A stretch of DNA of 46,413 nt from Bacteroidaceae bacterium (GTDB taxonomy: Bacteria > Bacteroidota > Bacteroidia > Bacteroidales > Bacteroidaceae), in assembly GCA_017453465.1 (NCBI GenBank), contig JAFTEV010000048.1, positions 1-46,413 of the forward strand, read 5' to 3'. Of this stretch, positions 40,673 through 46,413 are shown in pieces. The notes beneath the pieces were generated by a model, which saw nothing but the letters and a program-made list of their open reading frames with translations, did no database searches and was not told the origin of the DNA. The first letter of the stretch is position 1, and each line of letters starts with the position of its first letter. Made by a program: the position numbers and the translations under genes.

Positions 40673-41389
40673 ATGGAAGTAAAAAAGTCAAAAAGAGCCG
40701 ACCTTGAAGGTCAGAAAAGCACTGGTCTCCTCGTAGGCTACATCATTGCCCTGGCAACGATGTTCGCAGCCTTTGAGTACACTACTCGCGACTATGTGGA
40801 GACCGACGTGGTTTATTCCACCTCTTCCTTCGTTTCAGAAGAAGAAGTAGTACCTATCACCCAACCCATCTTCACCGCAGCTCCCCCACCACCAGCCGAT
40901 GCGCCACAGGTGGCTGAAATTCTCGACATCGTGGACAACGAGACTGAAATCGTTGAAGAAGAAATCGAGACTTCAGAGTCAACCACCGAAGCAATCTCTG
41001 GCCCAGTGGCTCACGTGAGCGGTCCCGTCATGGCAGGTCCTCCAGCAGCTACACAGGAAGAGGGCGACGAAGGCGAAGTGTTCGAGATTGTAGAGCAGAA
41101 CCCATCGTTCCCCGGCGGTATGGATGCCCTGACCAAGTGGCTCAGCAAGAACCTGAAATATCCTGCTTCTGCACAGGAGAACAACATCCAGGGACGTGTA
41201 CTCGTACAGTTCGTGGTAAACAAGGACGGTTCCATCGTTGACCCGAAAGTCATCCGCTCGGTTGACCCAGCACTCGACAAGGAAGCCCTGCGCGTAGTAT
41301 CGGCCATGCCGAAATGGCAGCCAGGTAAGCAGCGCGGTAAGACAGTGCGTGTGCGCTTCACACTCCCTGTAACATTCCGACTCATGTAA
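40673..41389 (+). CDS. Energy transducer TonB
   Basis: 238 residues. A short basic cytoplasmic start, one membrane helix (LLVGYIIALATMFAAFEYT, about 19-37), a Pro/Glu-rich periplasmic linker and a TonB C-terminal domain (about 150-238: WLSKNLKYPASAQENNIQGRVLVQFVVNKDGSIVDPKVIRSVDPALDKEALRVVSAMPKWQPGKQRGKTVRVRFTLPV in part). TonB carries proton-motive energy from ExbBD to outer-membrane receptors; exbB-exbD lie about 3 kb downstream in this window. Followed by a terminator at about 41423-41462. Confidence 0.93.
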   Translation: MEVKKSKRADLEGQKSTGLLVGYIIALATMFAAFEYTTRDYVETDVVYSTSSFVSEEEVVPITQPIFTAAPPPPADAPQVAEILDIVDNETEIVEEEIETSESTTEAISGPVAHVSGPVMAGPPAATQEEGDEGEVFEIVEQNPSFPGGMDALTKWLSKNLKYPASAQENNIQGRVLVQFVVNKDGSIVDPKVIRSVDPALDKEALRVVSAMPKWQPGKQRGKTVRVRFTLPVTFRLM

Positions 41390-41420
41390 TCACAATACAT
41401 TTTTATTATAAAAGAGAGGG

Positions 41421-41461
41421 GATATCCAGTAAAGATACACTCCTCTTTTCTTTTTCTACAC
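41421..41461 (+). terminator. Terminator after tonB
   Basis: An AAAAGAG arm pairs with CTCTTTT further on, followed by CTTTTTC. The stem is short (about 7 bp plus weak extension), so this is a moderate call; end points are approximate. Confidence 0.5.
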
Positions 41462-41481
41462 ATTATATATAAATAAACAAC

Positions 41482-42447
41482 GTGGAATCGCAATACACCA
41501 TAGAACAACTGACAAAGGCTGTCAACACAGCCATCGAGCAACTCCAGTTTCCAGCTGCCCCCCACAACATCTACGACCCCATCCGCTATGTGCTGGCCGG
41601 GGGTGGCAAGCGCATCCGCCCTGTGCTGATGCTCCTGGCCTACAACCTCTACAAAGACCAGCCACTGGACATCATGCCACAGGCCATCGCACTGGAAACC
41701 TACCACAACTTCACACTGCTCCACGACGACCTCATCGACAAGAGCGACCTGCGCCGTGGCAAACCCACCGTGCACAAGAAATGGAACGAAAACACAGCCA
41801 TCCTGTCAGGCGACACCATGCTGATGCAAGCCTACCGTCTGTTCGGCAACAATGCAGCCCTGAGCGACTTCATCGATGCTACACAGGGTGTGCTGGAGGG
41901 CGAACAGCTCGACATCGACTTTGAAGAACGCTCCGACGTGACCGAGGCTGAATACATGGAAATGATTCGGCTGAAGACCGCCTACCTTCTGGCTTACGCC
42001 CTGAAAATCGGTGCAAAGCTGGCTGGTGCAGCCGAAGAAGACCAGCAGCACTTGTATGACTTTGGCATCCAGATGGGACTGGCCTTTCAGGTACAGGACG
42101 ACCTGCTCGACGTATATGCTGACACAGCCGTATTCCAGAAGAAACTGGGTGGCGACATCGTGGAGAACAAAAAGACCTACCTCCTCATACAGGCTCTCAA
42201 CATGGCCAATGCCGAACAGAAAGCTGAACTCGACCGCTGGATTGACCAGACAGATGGCGACAAAGAAGAGAAAATAGCAGCCGTTACACATATATATAAT
42301 AATATAGGCATTCCGGCCATCACACAGCAATGCATCGAGACACTGTTTGAAGCCTCACACAAGAGCTTCGACAAAGTGAAGGTTTCCGAAGAGCGAAAGA
42401 CCCAACTCCGCACATTTGCCCACAAACTGCTGGGCAGAAAATACTAA
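41482..42447 (+). CDS. Polyprenyl (trans-isoprenyl) diphosphate synthase
   Basis: Condenses isopentenyl diphosphate with allylic diphosphates. Motifs: LAGGGKRIRPVLMLLAYN, the first Asp-rich motif LLHDDLIDKSDLRRGKPTVHKKW (Asp82-Asp83...Asp86), and the second QVQDDLLDVYAD. The chain length of the product cannot be told from this reading (geranylgeranyl or a longer quinone side chain are both possible). Begins with GTG at 41482; 321 residues is the expected size. The stop is 12 bases before tatD. Confidence 0.92.
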   Translation: MESQYTIEQLTKAVNTAIEQLQFPAAPHNIYDPIRYVLAGGGKRIRPVLMLLAYNLYKDQPLDIMPQAIALETYHNFTLLHDDLIDKSDLRRGKPTVHKKWNENTAILSGDTMLMQAYRLFGNNAALSDFIDATQGVLEGEQLDIDFEERSDVTEAEYMEMIRLKTAYLLAYALKIGAKLAGAAEEDQQHLYDFGIQMGLAFQVQDDLLDVYADTAVFQKKLGGDIVENKKTYLLIQALNMANAEQKAELDRWIDQTDGDKEEKIAAVTHIYNNIGIPAITQQCIETLFEASHKSFDKVKVSEERKTQLRTFAHKLLGRKY

Positions 42448-42459
42448 TCCACACACGGC

Positions 42460-43272
42460 ATGATTGACACCCACTCACATCTTGACGGCCCAGAATTTCA
42501 GGAAGACCTCGGCGAAGTGATTCAGCGCGCCAAAGAAGCAGGAGTCGAAAAAATCTTCGTCCCAGCCATCTGCCGCAAAGACCTTTCCTACATGGTGCAG
42601 ACCTGCAATGCCTATCCCGACTACCTTTACCCCATGATAGGCTTGCACCCCGAAAACATCATGGACGAAGACTACCACGTGGCACTGGACCTGCTGGAAG
42701 AACGGCTGCAAGAATCGCTCAACCCCACCCCATCGCCAGGCACGCCTACATTCATCGCCATCGGTGAAGTGGGTCTGGATTTCTACTGGGATACCACTCA
42801 CAAGGCCGAACAGAAGGAGGTGTTCGAGCGACAAATACAGTGGGCCGTCAAATACCAGCTTCCACTGATGATTCACTCCCGAAATGCCCACCCGGAACTC
42901 ATGGCACTCATGGAAAAATATCGCGGCGAACAGCTGTCGGGAGTGTTCCACTGCTTCACGGGCACAGCGGAAGAAGCACGCGACCTGCTTAGTTTCCCAA
43001 ACTTTTGCCTCGGCATTGGAGGCGTACTCACCTTCAAAAAGTCTGCCTTGCCCGCAGTCGTCAGTCAGGCAGTACCGTTGGAACGCATCGTTCTGGAGAC
43101 AGATTCCCCCTACATGGCACCAACACCTCACCGAGGAAAAAGGAACGAAAGTGCATACATCATTGAGGTAGAAAAAAAGCTCGCCGAACTCTTCAACACC
43201 ACAACCGAAGACATCGACAAGAAAACAACTCAAAATGCACTAAAAATCTTCAGAAAAGTGCAAAAAGAATAA
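42460..43272 (+). CDS. tatD: TatD family DNase/hydrolase
   Basis: 270 residues; TIM-barrel metal-dependent hydrolase with 3'-5' exonuclease/DNase activity in studied members. Metal ligands visible: MIDTHSHLDG (HxH at the start), IGEVGLDFYW, MIHSRNAH, GVFHCFTG, and LETDSPYMAP. Full length. Twelve bases after the polyprenyl synthase gene, so co-transcribed with it. Confidence 0.95.
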   Translation: MIDTHSHLDGPEFQEDLGEVIQRAKEAGVEKIFVPAICRKDLSYMVQTCNAYPDYLYPMIGLHPENIMDEDYHVALDLLEERLQESLNPTPSPGTPTFIAIGEVGLDFYWDTTHKAEQKEVFERQIQWAVKYQLPLMIHSRNAHPELMALMEKYRGEQLSGVFHCFTGTAEEARDLLSFPNFCLGIGGVLTFKKSALPAVVSQAVPLERIVLETDSPYMAPTPHRGKRNESAYIIEVEKKLAELFNTTTEDIDKKTTQNALKIFRKVQKE

Positions 43273-43343
43273 AAAAAACTTATTTTTTACGCCAAAAATG
43301 AATTTTTCTTGCAAAAGACAATCGTTGCTAACTAAAAAATAGT

Positions 43344-43351
43344 TATTTTTG
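43344..43351 (+). promoter_or_regulatory. Promoter -7 box TATTTTTG ahead of tRNA-Ser
   Basis: TATTTTTG at 43344-43351, with a GTTG 16 bases further up. It would start transcription near 43357, reading through tRNA-Ser (43424) and possibly into exbB. No other promoter is obvious before exbB at 43657. Confidence 0.45.
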
Positions 43352-43423
43352 TGCTGTTTTATCAAAACAAAGCCGCCGCCACACACTTTTGCGAAGCTTT
43401 TACAGTGATAAAACACCCTAATT

Positions 43424-43511
43424 GGAGAGATGCTCGAGTGGCTGAAGAGGCACGCCTGGAAAGCGTGTAAACGTCAAAAGCGTTTCCGGGGTTCGAATCC
43501 CCGTCTCTCCG
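43424..43511 (+). tRNA. tRNA-Ser (GGA anticodon)
   Basis: 88 bases. Acceptor GGAGAGA pairs with TCTCTCC, D arm has TGGCTGAAGAGGCA, the anticodon stem CACGC/GCGTG closes loop CTGGAAA with anticodon GGA (reads UCC/UCU), a long class II variable arm ACGTCAAAAGCGT follows, then the T arm GGGGTTCGAATCCCC. CCA is not encoded. It lies between tatD and exbB. Confidence 0.97.
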
Positions 43512-43576
43512 CAAGGAAATAGATACGGGGATGAGAACCCAAGGGGGTTCGTTATCGCGTAGCGCTTTCAAAGAAA

Positions 43577-43597
43577 GAATCCCTGTCTCTCCGCAAG
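43577..43597 (+). repeat. Duplicated 3' end of tRNA-Ser
   Basis: GAATCCCTGTCTCTCCGCAA with G matches 43495-43515 (the tRNA 3' end plus CAAG) in 20 of 21 positions, 82 bases downstream. No second acceptor 5' strand or anticodon arm is present, so it is not a full tRNA. It resembles an integrase attachment scar or a partial tRNA duplication. Confidence 0.75.
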
Positions 43598-43656
43598 AAC
43601 TGAAAAACAAAAACAATAAAACTAAACAAATTATTAATCTTAAAATTTTCAACACA

Positions 43657-44475
43657 ATGAAAAAAATTTTTGCAATCATTGCATTGATGGGTGTGTTTAC
43701 TTTTGGTATGACACAGTCTGTTTCAGCTCAGGAAGAAGAAGTAGATACTGCTTCTGTTGAGCAAGTAGATTCAGCAGCTGTTGACACAGCAGCAGCCGCA
43801 GCCGTAGAAGAGGCTCCAGTAGAATCTGAGCCACAGGAAGCCGGCATGTACAAGAACCTGAAGACAAAGTTCATCGAAGGTAGTGCAGGCTTCATGGCAC
43901 TCGTAGCCATCGCCCTTGTTATCGGTCTTGCATTCTGCATCGAGCGTATCATCTACCTCTCTCTCTCTGACGTTAACGTAAAGAAGATGATTGAAGGCGT
44001 TGAAGCAAAGGTTAAGGCTGGCGACATCGAAGGTGCCAAGTCTATTGCTCGCGACACTCGCGGTCCTATCGCATCCATCTACTACCAAGGTCTGATGCGT
44101 ATTGACGAAGGCATCGACTCTGTAGAAAAGTCGGCTGTTGCCTACGGTGCAGTTCAGGCATCCAACCTCGAAAAGGGTTGCTCATGGATTACCCTCTTCA
44201 TTGGTATGGCTCCATCACTCGGATTCTTGGGTACTGTGATTGGTATGGTACAGGCATTCGACGACATCCAGGCTGCAGGTGACATTTCTCCAACAGTTGT
44301 TGCAGGTGGTATGAAGGTGGCCCTTTTGACTACTATCTTCGGTATCGTTGTTGCCCTCATCCTTCAGGTATTCTACAACTACATCCTTGCCAAGATTGAA
44401 AGTCTCACAGCACAGATGGAAGACTCTACAATCTCTCTGCTCGACATCGTTACAAAGTACGCTGCCAAGAAGTAA
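43657..44475 (+). CDS. exbB: ExbB/TolQ-type proton channel with signal peptide
   Basis: 272 residues from ATG 43657 (MKKIFAIIALMG); the open frame 42 codons upstream covers the tRNA scar. Signal peptide to about residue 24 (SVSAQ), then an acidic periplasmic region (25-68, DTAAAAAVEEAPVESEPQ), then three membrane helices of the MotA/TolQ/ExbB family: FMALVAIALVIGLAFCIERIIYL, FIGMAPSLGFLGTVIGMVQAF and VALLTTIFGIVVALILQVFYNYIL. ExbB with ExbD uses the proton gradient to energise TonB. Codon use is strongly biased for high expression (TCT, GCT, GTA). Confidence 0.9.
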   Translation: MKKIFAIIALMGVFTFGMTQSVSAQEEEVDTASVEQVDSAAVDTAAAAAVEEAPVESEPQEAGMYKNLKTKFIEGSAGFMALVAIALVIGLAFCIERIIYLSLSDVNVKKMIEGVEAKVKAGDIEGAKSIARDTRGPIASIYYQGLMRIDEGIDSVEKSAVAYGAVQASNLEKGCSWITLFIGMAPSLGFLGTVIGMVQAFDDIQAAGDISPTVVAGGMKVALLTTIFGIVVALILQVFYNYILAKIESLTAQMEDSTISLLDIVTKYAAKK

Positions 44476-44562
44476 TGCGACTTCGCCTGACGACAGAGCA
44501 AAAGGCATTGAATCTTTTGTAGAACAAAAATTACTAACCCACTAAATCAGAGACAAGATACA

Positions 44563-45042
44563 ATGAATATAGATAAATTATCAAAATGGACTCTTTGGGT
44601 GCTGATGGGCATCACGATAGTCAGCTTTGTACTCTTCATGCTCGTTGGTTACGACACACCATACGAAGAGAACCCAAAGCAGAATGCCCCACTCCTCACA
44701 GACTTAATCCTTGTACTCTGCTTTGCCTTCACATTCATTGCTGCCGCTCTCACCGTATGGAGCGCAGTGATGCAGTTCACCAAGGGAGGCTCAACAAGCA
44801 AAGACGAGGGCATCGCTGGCAAGACTGGCCTGTTTTCAACCATCGCACTCGTTGCATCACTGGTTATCGGTGCAGCCGTCGGCTTTTCTAACTCAAGCGA
44901 GCGTCTGCTCATCAATGGTAAAGACTGGAACAACCCGACGGACATCATCATGACCGACACTTCCATCATCTCCATTGCCATCCTGATGGTTCTCACTATC
45001 GTAGCCGTTGTTTACAGCATGGTTGTAAGAACAAAGAAGTAA
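44563..45042 (+). CDS. Four-helix membrane protein of the exb locus
   Basis: 159 residues. Hydrophobic segments at about 10-28 (LWVLMGITIVSFVLFMLVG), 44-66 (LTDLILVLCFAFTFIAAALTVWSAV), 88-106 (GLFSTIALVASLVIGAAVGF) and 134-153 (ISIAILMVLTIVAVVYSMVV), with a short loop KGGSTSKDEGIAGKTG. I do not recognise a named family. It lies between exbB and the first exbD with small gaps, the expected position for a Bacteroidota-specific subunit of this motor (inference). Confidence 0.7.
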   Translation: MNIDKLSKWTLWVLMGITIVSFVLFMLVGYDTPYEENPKQNAPLLTDLILVLCFAFTFIAAALTVWSAVMQFTKGGSTSKDEGIAGKTGLFSTIALVASLVIGAAVGFSNSSERLLINGKDWNNPTDIIMTDTSIISIAILMVLTIVAVVYSMVVRTKK

Positions 45043-45064
45043 CCCTTAAAACTGAGTAGCAAAT

Positions 45065-45655
45065 ATGGGAAAGAAAAGAAAAATGCCAGGACTGAACACC
45101 AGTTCAACAGCCGACATCTCATTCATGTTGCTCATCTTCTTCCTTGTAACAACATCAATGGACACCGACCAGGGATTGGGACGTACACTCCCAAAGCCAC
45201 CTGAAGAGGACCAGCTTAACAACGAAATCAAGGTTAAGGAACGCAACATCCTCAACATCCGTATCAACAAAGACAACTACGTGATGATTGGCGAGGACTA
45301 CGCCTCACTTGACGACGTGAAGGAGAGAGCTAAAGAGTTTATCAAGAACCCAGAAAACAAACCCAACCTTCCAGAGCTCAAGCCCAAGAAGATAAAAGGC
45401 TTTGGCGGCAAGACAATGATGGTGACCGAAAACCACGTTATCTCCGTACAGACCGACCGTGGCACCGACTACGGTGTTTACTTCCAGGTGCAGGACGCGC
45501 TGGTGGCAGCCTACAACGAACTTCGTGACGAACTGGCAAAGGAGGAATTTGGCTACAAGTATGAATTCCTCACCAAGGACGAGCAGAAAGCTGTCCGCGA
45601 AGTCTATCCGCAGAAGATTTCCGAGGCTGAACCTAAGAAATATGGAGGACAGTAA
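45065..45655 (+). CDS. exbD: ExbD/TolR family protein, first copy
   Basis: 196 residues. LNTSSTADISFMLLIFFLVTTSMDTD is the ExbD transmembrane region with the conserved Asp18 (proton path) and the following LGRTLP motif. A long periplasmic domain (about 45-196) with IRINKDNYVMIGEDY and a charged C-terminal extension is larger than in E. coli ExbD (141 aa). Three bases before the second copy. Confidence 0.92.
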   Translation: MGKKRKMPGLNTSSTADISFMLLIFFLVTTSMDTDQGLGRTLPKPPEEDQLNNEIKVKERNILNIRINKDNYVMIGEDYASLDDVKERAKEFIKNPENKPNLPELKPKKIKGFGGKTMMVTENHVISVQTDRGTDYGVYFQVQDALVAAYNELRDELAKEEFGYKYEFLTKDEQKAVREVYPQKISEAEPKKYGGQ

Positions 45656-45658
45656 ATT

Positions 45659-46126
45659 ATGAGTCGATTCAATAAAAACGGAGGCAGAGAAATGCCTGAG
45701 ATGAACACCTCATCTCTTCCAGACTTGATCTTCACAATCCTGTTCTTCTTCATGATGGTAACCACCATGCGTGAGGTGACACTGAAGGTGAAATTCGACA
45801 AGCCTGTGGGTACACAGCTCGAAAAGCTTGCACGCAAGTCTTGTACATCATTCATCTACATTGGTCAACCAACAGACAACCTGAAGGCACAGTTTGGTTC
45901 AGGACACCGAATCCAGCTGAACGACAAGTTCGCTGAACCCAACGAAGTTTACGACTACGTAGTATCAGAGCGCGGTGAACTCGCCGAGGTAGATAAACCA
46001 TTCTACACGGTTTCCATCAAGTCGGACCACCACACTCCGATGGGCATCATCACCGACACGAAGCAAGTGCTCCGTAAGGCATACGCCCTCAAGATTATGT
46101 ACTCAGCAAACCGTCCACGCGAATAA
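45659..46126 (+). CDS. ExbD/TolR family protein, second copy
   Basis: 155 residues. MNTSSLPDLIFTILFFFMMV gives the ExbD helix with Asp22 in the conserved position; then VTLKVKFDKP and periplasmic FIYIGQPTDNL, typical ExbD core. Diverged from the first copy, so the two probably form a heteromer on ExbB, as in other Bacteroidota. Starts 3 bases after the first exbD; ends at a strong terminator. Confidence 0.92.
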   Translation: MSRFNKNGGREMPEMNTSSLPDLIFTILFFFMMVTTMREVTLKVKFDKPVGTQLEKLARKSCTSFIYIGQPTDNLKAQFGSGHRIQLNDKFAEPNEVYDYVVSERGELAEVDKPFYTVSIKSDHHTPMGIITDTKQVLRKAYALKIMYSANRPRE

Positions 46127-46160
46127 CTCTCACACTAAAAGAGTTTCAATACACAAGAAA

Positions 46161-46198
46161 CCGACCTGCAAGGCTCAACGCTTGCAGGTCGGCTTTTT
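46161..46198 (+). terminator. Terminator of the exb operon
   Basis: CCGACCTGCAAG at 46161-46172 pairs perfectly with CTTGCAGGTCGG at 46181-46192, an 8-base loop, followed by CTTTTTT. A textbook intrinsic terminator. Confidence 0.92.
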
Positions 46199-46238
46199 TA
46201 TTGGTACACAGACCTGACCTCAGTGGTGCATGGGTAAG

Positions 46239-46287
46239 CGGTCATTTTAGACCGTATTGCGTACCTTATATATAATGATTATCTTTG
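46239..46287 (+). promoter_or_regulatory. Promoter and dyad before the last gene
   Basis: ATTG at 46256-46259, a 20-base spacer and TATCTTTG at 46280-46287 followed by CGG. A dyad CGGTC-N6-GACCG (46239-46243 with 46250-46254) abuts the -33 element and could be an operator. Confidence 0.55.
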
Positions 46288-46314
46288 CGGCGTATATCCA
46301 AAACGCAACAAAGA

Positions 46315-46413
46315 ATGATCAACAAGAAAAAAGAAGGAGGCTTCTACGCCTCAAAAGTGAGACTGTTTCTCAATGAGTACGATGGGATACCCCTGGAGGA
46401 GTTCTGCAAGGCA
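46315..46413 (+). CDS. Unidentified gene, 5' part (33 codons in window)
   Basis: An uninterrupted frame from ATG 46315 to the window end, beginning MINKKKEGGFYASKVRLFL and continuing NEYDGIPLEEFCKA. It has a good promoter and codon use like its neighbours. The segment around PLEEFCKA is compatible with a helix-turn-helix as in small IS66-type or regulatory proteins, but too little is visible to name a family. Confidence 0.5.
   Translation, partial: MINKKKEGGFYASKVRLFLNEYDGIPLEEFCKA

Noticed and set aside
43512-43600. Second, degenerate tRNA-Ser gene
   Set aside because: Only the 3' 21 bases match. No acceptor 5' strand, D arm or anticodon stem can be found.

Overview
The window looks like a chromosomal segment of a Bacteroidota bacterium, most likely Prevotella or a close relative. 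Supporting signs are -7 boxes of the TAnnTTTG type (several with an upstream TTTG about 20 bases away), almost no Shine-Dalgarno sequences, a long Bacteroidota-type NusB, Pur-alpha-like DUF3276, DUF5606, ExbB-ExbD-ExbD, PCMD and calycin-like surface proteins, and cohesin/dockerin-like modules. Most genes are housekeeping and moderately GC-rich; positions 1-2900 are clearly more AT-rich and look accessory.

Layout. 1-460 holds leftward promoters and a 31-codon signal-peptide-only ORF. 459-2860 is an AT-rich three-gene cassette (DUF488, DUF488, and a WG-repeat/dual-OB-like/coiled-coil protein), the best candidate here for an undescribed system. 2995-4829 has mscL and gapA divergently arranged around overlapping promoters, with a 30-residue lipoprotein-like ORF ahead of gapA. 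4975-7655 (minus) is a five-gene run from a polysaccharide-export lipoprotein through DUF4375, smpB and DUF2442 to a two-TM PH-like protein. 7962-11091 is grpE-dnaJ-folC. 11323-15029 is a galactose unit: galM, sugar MFS transporter, galK. 15107-15460 (minus) is DUF3276. 15754-19376 is nusB-yajC-ybbR-coaE-DUF5606.

19654-23809 is a four-gene cell-surface operon: PCMD lipoprotein, beta-barrel, calycin-like lipoprotein, and a repeat protein with a dockerin-like tail. 23873-27712 (minus) is mlaE-mlaF-topB. 27864-32231 is lptB-rsfS-ftsH-cdsA, followed by DUF349 and DUF975 proteins. 35152-35679 (minus) is a YfcE-like phosphodiesterase. 35984-36937 is a double cohesin-like protein with a dockerin-like tail. 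37217-40531 is a small basic membrane protein and a large MscS channel. 40673-43272 is tonB, a polyprenyl synthase and tatD. 43424-46126 is tRNA-Ser(GGA) and an exbB-X-exbD-exbD energy-transduction operon. An unidentified gene starts at 46315 and runs off the window.

Besides genes, two families of degenerate periodic DNA stand out. Arrays with a strict 22-nt period sit in three intergenic regions (19392-19567, 34920-35029, 36952-37149); two of them lie just upstream of TACCTTTGCA promoters. Arrays with a 9-nt period and CYRG cores sit between mlaE and mlaF (26901-26963) and inside the topB coding region (24031-24138). In both families the period and a short core are kept while the rest diverges, which none of the gene annotations explains.
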